From Chaenocephalus aceratus (Eukaryota > Chordata > Actinopteri > Perciformes > Channichthyidae), in assembly GCA_023974075.1 (NCBI GenBank), contig JAMFTG010000196.1, forward strand, positions 163,501-227,500: 64,000 nucleotides of DNA, written 5' to 3'. A program made the position numbers and the translations under genes. Under the pieces are notes generated by a model that saw nothing but the letters and a program-made list of their open reading frames with translations, had not been told where the DNA came from and searched no databases. Numbering within the stretch: position 1 is the stretch's first letter; each line of letters begins with the position of its first letter. Positions 23,835 to 34,628 of the stretch are shown here, piece after piece.

Positions 23835-24017
23835 TCAGAGCCACACATGATGGCAGTGCATTAAAACAACCCACAGAGTGGAGAAAACAGTATTTCTCCA
23901 ACATATCCCTCCTGTTTCTACTACGGATAGCACTTGGAAAATACAAATGATTATAAAGATTAAAAACTCATATACCAAAGTACCCACACGGCTGAGGTAG
24001 GTAGATGGTATAGGCAC
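23835..24017 (-). pseudogene. env: Possible ERV env leader
   Basis: 60-codon frame with a strongly hydrophobic stretch (YEFLIFIIICIFQVL) just after pol, where an env signal peptide would sit. No conserved env motif; position-based inference. Confidence 0.3.
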
Positions 24018-24179
24018 ATGTTTTAATGTAATCCGAATGGATGCTATGGCCTAATTCTTTCTCTGTACATCGTCAGTTGCTATCATGTTACTGTTTCCCT
24101 GCTGACGTCCACTTTTTAAGTTCTACTGGGTTCTGTTGGTTTCTTCACTGGTTTGAGACAAGTGTCCTTATTGGAATCA

Positions 24180-24494
24180 CCTGCCTTCGTAGCCAGACTT
24201 CACCAGTAGAGGCGAGTGTCTGTCTTTAGGCTGAAACAGCTTCACAGTCAGATGTATCCAGGATGGTCTCTCCGCCACTCTAACTGCAGTCGGTGTAGAC
24301 AGGAGTGCTTGGTAGGGACCCTCCCACTTGGGCGAGTGCACTCACTCTCCTGGTTTCACTGTCTGCGTAGTGTCTGGTACTTCCTGTGCAGAGGGGACAA
24401 GAACATAATGATCTCTTTTCTTCTCAACATCGTTGCCATATACTCTGCTGTGTTTTCACTCATGCCCTCGTCCTCTCGTACACATGGTTTTAAC
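24180..24494 (-). pseudogene. pol: ERV pol: integrase C-terminal remnant
   Basis: Translating across frames gives EMLYGRPY near the start and PSWEGP-/[16 protein letters not shown] pieces near 24290-24240, the usual C-terminal integrase signature. Several stops and frameshifts. Confidence 0.6.
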
Positions 24495-24755
24495 TCAGGC
24501 AGATATATGGTCTTCCATATAACATTTCAAAAGGTCATAGCCCTCTAGCACTAGGTAATCCTGAATTACTTTATTTACAAAGTGTGTGCCATTATCGCTA
24601 TAGATCTTTTCCGGAATTCCAAAACGTGGCATTATGTGATGTGTCAATGCATCCGGATGCCTAGTTGGAAAAACTTCAATCCATTTTGAGTACATGTTGA
24701 TTGTTAGACAATATTTCATTCCCTCACATGTATTTAGTTCATTAAGTCCATGCAC
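24495..24755 (-). pseudogene. pol: ERV pol: integrase catalytic core
   Basis: 86-codon frame with MYSKWIEVFPTRHPDALTHH and IPEKIYSDNGTHFVNKVI, the rve-domain core with the second catalytic Asp. The frame ends before the catalytic Glu. Integrase joins viral DNA to the host chromosome; this copy is broken. Confidence 0.9.
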
Positions 24756-25133
24756 ATGTGCTGAAACGGATACTGGCTCTGGTATCTTACCTCTCTTTGC
24801 TCTGGTCCCTGAAGGTTACACTGCGCACACACAGACCATGCTAAACCATTTTAGAGTAGTTTGTAAAGCCATGGGCTGTGAATATCGTCTGTATTACGTC
24901 CACCATCGCCCCCGTTGAGCCGTGGTCCAACCCATGGCTCAATATGTGCCTTCTGTACTTTCCCACAACCCCTCTTTACTCTGTGTACACAACGTCTTCT
25001 TCCAGTATACCTTCTCTTTGTCAGGTGCATTCGCTTGCATGTCTTCTAGGATGTCAATGTGTTCCATATTCTCAGAAATATATTGGTCACTGTCTTTGCG
25101 CTGCTTTCTTAGCCTCTTCATCTTCATCTTCAT
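24756..25133 (-). pseudogene. pol: ERV pol: integrase N-terminal region
   Basis: Frame with DILEDMQANAPDKEKVYWKK and LCTQSKEGLWESTEGTY precedes integrase in related viruses. The zinc-binding part continues through a stop to VCAQCNLQGPEQREVRY and the first catalytic-core Asp region (HMCMDLMNE). The nested hAT lies immediately upstream in reading direction. Confidence 0.75.
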
Positions 25134-25167
25134 CTTCCCTGTGGAAATTAGGTCCGTCCCTGTAGTG

Positions 25168-25632
25168 CAGTGGTTCTCAAACTGTTTTCAATAATGTACC
25201 CCCTTTGAAAAAAATATTCCGCCAAGTACCCCCTGATCAGCGCAAACACTATTTGTTAAGGACAACATGCCTATTTAAAGAAATACAGCGCAGCACCATC
25301 AGTGTCTGATTTATTAAAACAACAACAGGAACTGAGAAACACTTAAATGCTACATTTCAAATGTTCACAATCCATCACTAAATTCATGGCAAACCAATTT
25401 TAACATCATGCAATAACACTGAGACGACATTAGCTGCATTGAACTGATTTTATTATCCAGAGTTACCGTAAACCTTTGAATAAAGTAGTTCATCTACTAT
25501 TAGTAGGCTAGTTTGTTTAAATGCATTAATTATGTTTCGTTTTTTTCATTAACATAAAATAAATCTCACGTACCCCCTGCAGTACTCCAACATACCCCTA
25601 GGGGTCCGCGTACCCCCATTTGAGAACCACTG
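25168..25632. mobile_element. hAT (Charlie-like) MITE nested in ERV pol, 465 bp
   Basis: Left end CAGTGGTTCTCAAACT and right end TTTGAGAACCACTG are inverted, with subterminal GTACCCCCT repeats mirrored as AGTACCCCC / GTACCCCCA. The flanks CTGTAGTG / CGTGTGTG are poorly conserved, so the duplication is decayed or the ends are shifted. Confidence 0.8.
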
Positions 25633-25666
25633 CGTGTGTGCTGCACACTTACAGACCGCCACTCTC

Positions 25667-26279
25667 TTAGGGAGTTGTACTGCATCCAAAAGTGATCAAA
25701 TCTTTATGTGCAATAGGTTTGTTCGTGGATGTTACCATCCCCCTATGTTCCATTGTTGTGCAAACACACGCATGAATCAGCGTAGTTGCCGTCTGTATAA
25801 ATGTTACCTGTCTTCCCTTCCCCAGCTCGCATGCCTCTGTTAGTGCGATTAGTTCTGCTGCCTGTGCTGATAAGTGAGACGGCAATGCTGCGCCCTTGAG
25901 CAGTTTCGTCTGTGTCGCTACCGCATAGCCTGTTGCATCCGTTCCATCAAGACTCCTCTTACATGAACCGTCAACATACATCGTTACGTCTGCATCTGGG
26001 AAGGGACTGTCCGTCAGGTCTGTCCTTGGTAGCACTCTGTTCTCAGTTTCTGCGATACAGTCATTCCCCATCTGTCTCTACTGGCAGTAGTGTAGCTGGA
26101 TTTAAAGTAGTACATCTCTCGATAGTAAGATTTGGTTGTGATAGCAACGTAGCCATGCATGCTAAATGTCTAGCTGGTGACGTATAGGTTTGTTTATGTT
26201 GTAACGATAGTACGGACACGGCGTGAGTTACTCTTAGAGTCAAGGATCTGAAAAGCACTATTGTTGCCTGTACTGCCAT
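25667..26279 (-). pseudogene. pol: ERV pol: connection and RNase H
   Basis: The first frame (to 26061) ends in the connection motif CTTLNPATLLPVETDGE; the next frame gives DADVTMYVDGSCKRS and SAQAAELIALTEACELGKG, carrying the first Asp and the Glu of RNase H. The third catalytic region reads IYTDGNYA only after a frameshift near 25810. At least two frame breaks; non-functional. Confidence 0.85.
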
Positions 26280-26360
26280 GGAGGCTGCTGCTGGTAAACA
26301 AATGGGCAGGGCTCTTTCCCCCCATGTAGTAGAGTGAGTACTGACGTCATAAATCCATTC

Positions 26361-26654
26361 TTACAATCTGCTGTTTGAACACACGGTTTTGCATAATCTG
26401 GTTACATCTATTCCCATTACTTTTAGGGTAACAAATGGTTTCTCTACGTGAGCCAGCATTAATTCTACGGTACCTAATTCTAAAATGTCCACTTCCTCAT
26501 CGGATGAGCTGACAGACACGTTATCTGAACTTGCTTCTGTGTCACCGTCAAGGTCTGAGTCATCTTGTCTTAGGTCATCTTGATTTGGGTTATCTTGTTT
26601 TGTAGTTGTTTCTGTTGTTTGACTTTCTACGTTAACCTTTTTCATCTGTTCAGG

Positions 26655-26694
<40 letters not shown>

Positions 26695-26723
26695 TAATAC
26701 ATGACCTGATTGTGCAGATGCAC
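26361..26723 (-). pseudogene. pro: ERV gag-pro junction / protease start
   Basis: Acidic, Ser/Asp/Thr-rich linker (DSDLDGDTEASSDNVSVS) followed by KPFVTLKVMGIDV, the typical lead-in to a retroviral aspartic protease. The active-site DTG that should follow is gone; the frame changes to unrelated residues and stops, marking the deletion that also removed reverse transcriptase. A (CA/TG)n run sits at its 5' part. Confidence 0.55.
26658..26692. repeat. (TG)n microsatellite inside ERV
   Basis: About 17 TG units within the gag-pro linker remnant. Confidence 0.95.
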
Positions 26724-26729
26724 TTGGCT

Positions 26730-27143
26730 CTAGTCAGGCCTTCTCCACCCAGTCCTCCGTTCCCTCCATGCTGGGCAGTTCTCTTTCCAATGCCCACATC
26801 TGCCACATGTGAAGCAACGTCCCTCCCGGAATTTTCCTCCTCCCTGTCGTCCACCTCGCCCTCCACCTCGCCCTCCACCTCGCCCTCCACCTCGTGCCCC
26901 ACCTCGTGCCCCACCTCGTCCGTCCCTTCCGCCACGGCCCCGTCCACACCCTCTTTGATCACCTCGGAAAAGCAATTCAACAGAACATACATCAGAAGTG
27001 TAATCATCAGATTCATCCTGTGTTAAAAACACGGCAGTTTGCTTTTTTCTTTTGTTTGCCAATTCCACCCCATGCAGTTGAAATGCCCCCCCTAGAAAAT
27101 CAGTCACATTCCCTGATATATTCATAACTGGCATAACGGACAT
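26730..27143 (-). pseudogene. gag: ERV gag, nucleocapsid with RGG box and zinc knuckle
   Basis: Starts near a short capsid-like piece (MPVMNISGNVTDF), then after an apparent deletion encodes an Arg/Gly repeat of about 35 residues (GGARGGARGGGRGG...) followed by a CCHC knuckle CFTCGRCGHWKENC. The RGG part is encoded by a 12-bp DNA repeat (CCTCGCCCTCCA) at 26850-26900, so its length may be secondary expansion. Nucleocapsid binds viral RNA. Confidence 0.8.
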
Positions 27144-27153
27144 TCTGAATGTC

Positions 27154-27458
27154 TTACCTGACCGTGTGTCGCTGGGTTCCTCCCTGTGTGTGGAGGTGGT
27201 TGGTAGGGCGGAGCGGGGCGGGTGGCCAAGGCAGCGGAGTCGGTGGGGGAGCAGAGGGGTGAGACGAGCAGGAGGTCAGGGGTCCGAGGAGATCCCCGGG
27301 GTGTTGAGCCGGGGATCTATCCATATCCATATCCATAGCTCCTGCATCACAGCAGGTCCCACGGGAGGGAGATACGGAGGGGGGGGCTGGCGGCGTCTGC
27401 ATATCACTTGATCGTCCAGTTTCTCGGAATAGGGGAGATTAGGATACAAGTTATACAA
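27154..27458 (-). pseudogene. gag: ERV gag, proline-rich region with PPPY motif
   Basis: One frame begins with NLYPNLPYSEKLDDQ and reaches QPPPPYLPPVGP; PPPY is a late-domain motif that recruits NEDD4-type ligases in retroviral budding. A second frame continues as a proline/serine-rich stretch (SSHPSAPPPTPLPW). The two overlap out of frame, indicating an indel near 27400. Confidence 0.6.
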
Positions 27459-27552
27459 AACCTCATTTTCTGATTTCTTCTTTTCTGAGTTAGCTTTTTC
27501 TTTCTCTGATGCTGCTATTTTCTCAGCTCTGTGTCTCCTCTCTACCTCTCTC

Positions 27553-27837
27553 TCACGTCCTTCTCTTCCTTGCTTCGGCTAACCACATCATAGCCCCTAA
27601 TAAATCCTCTTCTTCCTCCCTTTTTCCATTCCCGTTACATTTGTTCTCGATGCTATCAATCAATTGTTGGCATCCCTCCACCACTAACCTCCCTTGGAAG
27701 TTGTATTTATTTTTCCACTTTTTAATCTCTTCACACTCGTTCCATGCGATCACCTGCATCCATTTAGCATCTCCTGATAAGATGACTATTTCTGTTTCTA
27801 TCTTCTTCCCACGGGTCTTGCTGCAGCTTGAACCCAT
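27553..27837 (-). pseudogene. gag: ERV gag, matrix-like N-terminus
   Basis: A 94-codon frame starts MGSSCSKTRGKK. Gly2 with Ser6 is the pattern of an N-myristoylation signal, followed by basic residues, as expected for retroviral matrix targeting to the plasma membrane. It ends in a KREEEEDLLGAMMWLAEARKR segment and then a stop, so it is separated from the downstream gag pieces by a frame break. Confidence 0.7.
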
Positions 27838-27857
27838 GATGATTAGACTTCTATAGC

Positions 27858-28172
27858 TTTCCCCAAAACTAAGTAAAAATGCCCGAAAGCTTACGCATAA
27901 ACTATAAAACTCACAACGGTTTTAGCAAAACCCAGAAAACTAAACTGTCCTAGTTTTCCCCAAAACTAGGTAAAATGCTCATAGCCGTACCTCGTACTAT
28001 AAGCTCACAATAGTTTTAGCAAAACTAAGAAAACTAAACTGTCAAAGTTTTCCCCAAAACTAAGAAAATACCCATAGCCGTACTTAGTCTCCCACTATAA
28101 AATAGCCGTACCTTGTATCCCACTATAAAGTCACACAATAGTTTTAGTAAAACTAAGAAAATGTACCCTACA
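27858..28172 (-). repeat. ~95-bp leader repeats with hairpins, upstream of ERV gag
   Basis: Three imperfect units each contain TTTTCCCCAAAACTA and TTTTAGYAAAACTAAGAAAA. One perfect stem is CCTAGTTTTCCCCAAAACTAGG (27949-27970). They lie where the retroviral 5' leader should be. Confidence 0.65.
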
Positions 28173-29050
28173 GTCCACTAACGAACGATAAGATCCTTTA
28201 GTTTTTTAAGAAACTAAAAAAACTGGCCTCTAGTTTGAAACCACAAACCATTTAAAAGGACTTTAGATAAGTTTACCTGTGTCTTTCTAGGACTTTGTTG
28301 GTATCCTTCTGCCAATATATGCTCGATACAAACCAAGCATTAACCAACACAGACACCCCTCCCAAACATCTGAAAAGAAAAATCTTTCTAAATCATTATT
28401 TTGATCGAGCATATCATAAACAAACATGTATTTATGGACAAACGGTTTATTTCTGCTTAGAAGTGTTCCAGCTTTTATTTAGAAGATGAATTATCTGTTG
28501 ACTAAGATGCATCAATTACCAGTCATCCAGAGAATAAACCCATCGTACAGTATGCTGCGTCTTACTTCTCTAATACCACAGTCCATCTACTTTCTACCAG
28601 ATGGTAGCTAAGCTCAAAGAAAAAAAGATAAACGAACAACAACTGAAGTGAAGACGAGCCAGTGAGCATTCTTCCAGGCGGCTTTATAACAGGTGGTGCT
28701 TCAAAGCAGTTGGTAAATGTTGCTTTTACTTTATTCTCAGAACATCTGCCCCACTGATGGGAATGAAAACGGGAAAGAAACGTTACCACGGTTCATTAAC
28801 CTCACAGCCACCTGGATTTGTACGTACAACTTATTTCAAAGAGAGTTGGCGTAGTAAAGATGTGTCTTCCCTAAACCTGGGGTGACACTAACATGTTGCA
28901 CCCACCTCCTGTATGTAGGCGTGCTGAGATAACTAAATACAGGTTATTCCATATTTTACTTTTCGCTACGGAGACGTAATATATGGTTAACTTATATAGA
29001 TGTTTTGAGACACTGAAAAGTGTTGTTATAGCAACACAGAGTAAGTAAGT
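28173..29050. other. Unassigned intronic sequence
   Basis: No LTR, gene or defined TE could be recognised, though an ERV LTR would be expected nearby. Confidence 0.35.
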
Positions 29051-29055
29051 TACTT

Positions 29056-29620
29056 ACTTTAAAGAGGACATGTTCTGCTCATGTTCAGGTTATATTTGTA
29101 TGTAGTGCCTCTCCTGTGGCATGTGTACACGCTTTAATGAGCTAACGGCGACTACAGCTCGAGACCATGGTGCCCTTCGACAAAGCGTTAAATAGCAGAC
29201 GGAGGTTTGTCTGCGTGTGGCAATCGACAGAAAACCATTTCAGTGGCAATGGCAACAAAAAAGTATGTTGTCGTCCCAGTAGAAGTCCTCAAAGACGGCT
29301 CTTAATTGTCCGTGTGTCTCCAAGCTTTAATGTTCAAAAAGCTCTTTATTCGTCTCGTACTGCCTGTGCTGCAGCACCTCTTTTCACCCTCTGTCTGAAA
29401 CCAGAGGGTGTCTGCTCTCATTGGTTAGCTGGCCGGCTCTGTTGTGATTGGCCAACCGCTTCGAGATGTCCCGCCCCTTAGCCCATCAAGTACAATGTGT
29501 TGGAGCGCTAGCCAATAATAGCACAATTGTTACATAGTGATGTCATTATGTTCTGGAAGTTAGAAAAAGACACACTACAGGAAATGGAAAACCCAAAGCA
29601 GTATAATCGGGCCACCATAT
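29056..29620 (+). mobile_element. TTAA-type (Kolobok-like) element without array
   Basis: Begins TTTAAAGAGGACATGTTCTG then CTCATGTTCAGG. The middle shares GTACTGCCTGTGCTGCAGCA, CTCTTTTCACCCTCTGTCTG and GGTTAGCTGGCCGGCTCTGT with the array-bearing copies at 45.1, 51.7 and 54.1 kb. It has a single copy of the terminal 57-bp segment. The right end near 29620 is approximate (GTATAATCGGGCCACC). Confidence 0.75.
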
Positions 29621-30000
29621 TGATTTTGTGGGTAGGTTACTTAACGCAAGATTTATACTAATCTAAGGCCTCCAAAGCAATGTTGTAGACTTTGTTTTAC
29701 ATTTTCTGAAATAATGCTGCAACACGACAGTAATGCTCGTATTGAAACGTTTCCTTCACCAGGTCCAACCGAGTAAATGTTAACGTCATCTGCAGGCTAC
29801 AACCAGTTATCAGAGGCTGTAACGATAGGCCCCGAGCGACATACTTCCTGATAAGCGCTTCCTTTAGGGAGCAGCAAACTGTGCATCACATCCCACACCC
29901 GTAATTCTCTTGGTTCTTCTTATGGGGACATCAGATCATAAAGATAGCACCTTAAACATTTCCGATATCAACCTATACGAAATTCTGACCAAACCTCGCT
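29621..30000. other. Unassigned intronic sequence
   Basis: Nothing recognised. Confidence 0.35.
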
Positions 30001-30330
30001 ACACTGGAAGAAATGCTGCTCCAGAAACAAGTGAAACAATAATGAAAACAACACTTGAAATAAGTAGAAAACTCTGCCAATAGAACAAGTGAAAGTTAGC
30101 TTGGTTCGATGTCTTGAAATAAGAAGGGATATTTAGATAAATCTGATCTTGTAATAGCTGGAGAACTGATTTTGAACTATATTTTACCAGAATCAGGAAA
30201 TGTTGTGTTACAATACAAGCCGCAAATGTTCAAAAGTTTTCAGTTTTCTGATGTTAGTTAAAAAATACGTGTTTCAAAATAAGATGTTTTGACTTAACAA
30301 GATGATGAATTGTCTAAAAACAAGACCCGA
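30000..30330. mobile_element. Dispersed repeat, copy 1
   Basis: CTTGTAATAGCTGGAGAACT, ACCAGAATCAGGAAATG and GTTTTGACTTAACAAGAT also occur in order at 40155-40335. Begins CACTGGAAGAAATG, in the style of a DNA element; class not assigned. Confidence 0.5.
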
Positions 30331-33300
30331 TATCTCACTGCGGTGTTACTTCTGAGGTTTTTGTGTCTTGTATCAGGTGTAGAGACATATTCTGACTAGA
30401 TATTAGACACATATACGTGGCAATATTTCGAGTTTTTGTTGTGTACCGCCTGCCTTCTGGATCCTGCAGAGGCTCCACAGTGAAAGAAGTGACCTTGAAA
30501 AGGACAGAGACGTCGTTATGAGGCGGCATTAAGCCCCAGCCATCTGTGAACACTAGCCATTCTGGCAGCTTTAAAACCGCCTGCGTGCCGGTGTCCATCA
30601 TGCAGCAACTGACAGTGGGCGCTCAGCATATGTGATCCCTTTCCAACATACTGAGTCATTCCGAAGATGAGAACAAATCTGAGGCCTCCGAGGAATCCTA
30701 ATATCACACGAAGGATACAAATAGGGTGGATGAGTCTAAAAAGGGCTCGTTGCATGGGTGGAAAGTGCAATATGCTTCAAAATGTGTAGAGCAGGGTTGT
30801 GCAAAGAAAATATCACCACGAAGACTCAGCGGCATTTCTTCGTCTCCACACATGAGGAGAATTGTTGGATCCATGCCTTTAATGAGGGATGCTGTAGAAA
30901 CCTCTGGAAACACAACATATACCAAACAATGTGGTAGATACATATAATGCAGTAGAATATCATTCATTAAGGGTGAGGGAATGCTCCGGTTTAGGGACAA
31001 AATGAACATGGGAAAACTCCGGTCATCGTACTTCGTCTCACTGGAATATTAACGGTCAGGTTGAATACAACATCGACCCCATTTCTCCGGCCAATGACGA
31101 GAGGGTTTTGAAAGTGACAAAACACTGTTCCACACATTTAAAAACAATGTTTACCCCGGATGCAGGCACCTTCCCTGGCTTGTAAAAATGCGGTGATGCG
31201 GCCTGGAGGTATCAGACTATTTAAAACATGTGTACCCAGGATTCAATCACCTTCCCTGGCTTGTAAAATGCCGTGGAGCAGCCTGTCCTCTGGGTAAACT
31301 CTCTTTGCATTGTAATCACTATTTCTGCTATCACTATCACCACTTTCCCGCCTTTCAAACACGTATTCCTGGTTAGGGTTAGGGTTATAACTCATGCTGT
31401 GGCTTCCTTTCTTTGTTTCAGTCGGTCAGTCAGACGACTTTTAAACAGACATTTGTTAATGTGCTATCTTTTAATGTATTAGTTTTACTTATGTCTGGTT
31501 TCTGACGTTGGGTTGATCTTGTTGATTTGTGGTTAATCAAATCACATAATTTCCACACACATACAACAAATAAAAACCAAAACATGATTCCTATTCCTAT
31601 TAGGATGTACATTATTTAATTTAACGGCTAAAATCTGTGTTTTTACGCCGTCTTCCACAAAAGTAGCTGTGACTCCAAAAGACTGGCGTTGTGGGATATG
31701 TCGTTTTTACATTTGACCACATAGCTTACCACTAGGTGACAATATTATAAGCTTTTCACAGAAACCACAAACTGTCTCTATCAACTCGACAACAACCCAA
31801 CGATATTGGGTTTTGAAACCGAAAAAAAACCAAGAGATGCCGATTAAAAGGAATGCGAACAGAATGTTCTGCGATTTATGCATTAAGAAATTACCATGTT
31901 TACAATTTCTTTATCAATAAGTCAATGCATCAGCGGTAGCCTCTACTAACTTTTGCATTGGTTGTGCGTTATCTCCGTCTTGCAGTCGGTATCCTTAACG
32001 ACAGCCCTGCATTATTTTCCCATCTCATAGCTGATGCACGAGTAAATAATTGTCTCGCAACACAGCAGATCTACAACATGGGAGTGACCATCTGTTCTCC
32101 ATCAATACAGCTCACGTGAAGGTAACAATAGCATCGGATATTGATCGGGCATTTGTCTTTTTCAATGCCTGCATTATTCAGTCGCCGAATCAATCCGTTA
32201 GGGCTTAATGGACTCAGGTTTACTTACTCCATGGTTCATTACTGTACCTTCCATCCTGCATCCGTCTCAGGGAGGAGAGACAAGTGAGAATAGATGCTGT
32301 TGTACAAGTTGTGGATACAAGATACTGTCTCTGAGGAATTGCTGCAGCTATTGAAGGACTTACTGCCGACATATGGCGAAGCGGAGCAGCTTTGCATATG
32401 CTTTGTTATAAAACATGATCATGATTTGAATGTATGCTTCGATGCGTTCCTTGCATGGATAATTCAAAGCTTATGTCGTCTTGTTTTTACTACATGTCTT
32501 GCTGATCCAGGCTGTATCCGTGATTTACGCCTCGACAGATTGTGTCTTTGGAAAGTATACTTCAAGTTGTTTTGTGTTTAACGATGACATGTAGCAGCAC
32601 GCGCCTCAGACTGAAATGTCTTTTGGAGTATACATCAGAGAGTCGCTGCTTTGGTGTTCAGGGCCAAAGGGAAAAGTAATTAGGCAGACCTTGTCAGCTT
32701 TGTCTATTATCATTGTAAATCATTAAAACCCTCTTTCGAGAATGACTGGAACAATCCTGCCTTCATTTGAGCAACGTGGGCAAGGTCATTAAGATAATTT
32801 CAGAAGCACTTTGCATTTCACGTCCTCACGGTCGCAGAAAAAGCATCGAAAGCTCTCTCTGTAGACGGGAGCTTCACCAGGAAGTACATTAACACTTAAC
32901 AAGCACCGATTGGCTCATTCATTATCCGAGCGTTAGTTAATCTGTCCACGTAATCGTTGCTGTTAGAAGTCTCGCACTCAGGTTGAAATCTTGAAATGAT
33001 CTGACAGGCATTTGAAGCACGCAGCGATTTCGGTGGCTCCAGCAAATCGGCGCGCATATCAAAGAGGCACGTCAGCAACTGGGTGGAATTAGCTTTTGAC
33101 AAGCATTGATAAAAGAGCCTCTGCATCTATCCAGCTCTCCATCAACATCCTGCCTTGTATGAGGAGGAGAGGCAGGAAGGGAAGGCATGAAATGAAGTGA
33201 TGGGCCGTGGGGAGTGGCTCATATCCAGTCTCTCAATGGAGGAGGGAGCCTTTAGTCCTCTACGCTTTGAAACATCACTCATCCTTATGCAACACATGAT

Positions 33301-33420
33301 AAGAAGGGGTAGGCTAGCATGGAAGTGATTCTGTCCAGTGTGAGATATAAGCTAAGTGGGAGAAAATGTCCTTAGTTTGTACACCTCGTTGTCTGTTTGA
33401 TGATGGCCAAGACACAAGAT
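30331..33420. other. Unassigned intronic sequence
   Basis: Overlapping minus-strand frames at 30335-31009 have no recognisable domain. A ~50-bp piece with CACCTTCCCTGGCTTGTAAA is duplicated at 31168 and 31248. 32640-33130 looks complex and non-repetitive and could be conserved non-coding DNA (inference only). Confidence 0.35.
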
Positions 33421-33425
33421 TGGGA

Positions 33426-33648
33426 CAAGGCAAGGCAAGGCAAGGCAAGGCAAGGCAAAGCAAGGCAAAGCAAGGCAAGGCAAGGCAAGGCAAGGCAAGG
33501 CAAGGCAAGGCAAGGCAAGGCAAAGCAAGGCAAGGCAAGGCAAGGCAAGGCAAGGCAAGGCAAAGCAAAGCAAGGCAAGGCAAGGCAAGGCAAGGCAAAG
33601 CAAGGCAAAGCAAGGCAAAGCAAGGCAAAGCAAGGCAAGGCAAGGCAA
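33426..33648. repeat. (CAAGG)n microsatellite, LINE tail expansion
   Basis: About 44 units of CAAGG with CAAAG variants, running straight into the LINE tail at 33649. It is the reverse of the TTGCC tail repeats of that LINE. Confidence 0.95.
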
Positions 33649-33870
33649 GTTTATTTATATAGCACTTTTCAACACAAGGCAATTCAAAGTGCTTTACAAA
33701 AATGAAAGACATTAAGAAAATGGCATTTAAAATCAGTCATTAAAAAGAAAGCTAATAAAATAAACATAAAAAGAAAAAAATACATGGATAAAAGTGACAG
33801 TGCAGTCTAAGATATGAATAGTTCAATTAAAAGCAGCGACAAAAAGAAAAGTCTTCAGCCTGGACGACCA
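33649..33870 (-). mobile_element. L2-like LINE 3' end, minus strand
   Basis: GTTTATTTATATAGCACTTTTC, AGGCAATTCAAAGTGCTTTAC, then CAGTGCAGTCTAAGATATGA and GCAGCGACAAAAAGAAAAGT, colinear with 6607-7330. 5'-truncated. Confidence 0.7.
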
Positions 33871-34624
33871 AAAAACGGTAAAAAAAACAAATTGGTGACA
33901 TTAATTGCCAACAACCTATTGCTAAAGACAAAACACAACATTTGGATGAAATAAAGCAAAGATGGCGACAGACAAAAAAACATGACACGAAAACAAAGTT
34001 TAAAATAAAAGTGCAGTCAATTCACACTCGGTATGACAAGTAAAATAGAAAGACTGTGAATGGCTTTCTTCCAAGTTAATTGTGAACATTTCCGTGGTCT
34101 TTTTTAACTGCTTTATTGTCGTATTTGTGATTTGTCTTTCGACTGTTTATTAATCTTTTTGAAAAACTCAGCACACATTTCTAAAGACAAAAAACAACAT
34201 TTGGATGAAATAAAGCAAAGATGGTGACAGTATCACTCGGTATGAAAAGTAAAATAGGAGTAAATACGATTTGTTTCTCTTATTAAATACCACTATGTCA
34301 CTGTATGCTAAATATGTAATTAACAGTGGCTTGTAAGCAAAGATTGGAAACCGAGGGAAACAGGAAAGCCTGGCTTTGCCTAAAATTCAAATATATATAT
34401 AAACATAGAACCACCTCTTGTGAGCTAATGATACAAAAACAAATATCCATTAAAAACAGATAAAAACATCCCATTGTTTGTTTTATGACCGGTTACGTTC
34501 AGGACAATTTCCCGGGGTAGAGTTTGAAATGCAAAAAACGTAATGAGGTTTCGAGGTGTTGGTCGGCAGATTTAATTATCTTTGGACATCATCAGGCTGT
34601 TTTCTATTGTCTCCAGTCTTTATG
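33871..34624. repeat. Sequence with ~60-bp direct repeat
   Basis: ACAACATTTGGATGAAATAA then AGCAAAGATGG.GACAG occurs at 33937-33970 and 34195-34230, each followed by CACTCGGTATGA. Also GAATGGCTTTCTTCCAAGTTAA (34057) resembles 36599-36620. Origin not recognised. Confidence 0.5.
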
Positions 34625-34628
34625 TTAA

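Larger units (their letters stand above)
23835..28172 (-). mobile_element. Endogenous retrovirus, decayed, minus strand
   Basis: Remnants occur in retroviral order on the minus strand: leader repeats, gag (27837 down to 26730), protease start, RT-RNase H connection and RNase H (26279-25667), integrase (25133 to about 24180) and possibly an env leader. The LNPATLLP connection motif and integrase style are those of gamma/epsilon-type retroviruses. Most of capsid, the protease active site and nearly all of reverse transcriptase are deleted, with frameshifts and stops throughout, so it is non-functional. LTRs were not identified. A hAT is nested in pol at 25168-25632. Confidence 0.85.

Noticed and set aside
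30335..31009. Overlapping minus-strand frames resembling a degraded secreted protein
   Set aside because: No conserved motif survives checking in three frames; frame would have to switch repeatedly.
31368..31386. Interstitial telomere repeat GGTTAGGGTTAGGGTTA
   Set aside because: Only two to three units; chance level in AT/G-rich intron.
31430..31612. Hydrophobic minus-strand frame that might be an env transmembrane tail
   Set aside because: 3.3 kb upstream of the ERV gag in its own reading direction, so it cannot be that provirus's env; no env motif.
33314..33712. Leu-Pro-Cys-Leu-Ala and Gln-Gly-Lys-Ala-Arg repeat frames
   Set aside because: Translations of the (CAAGG)n microsatellite.
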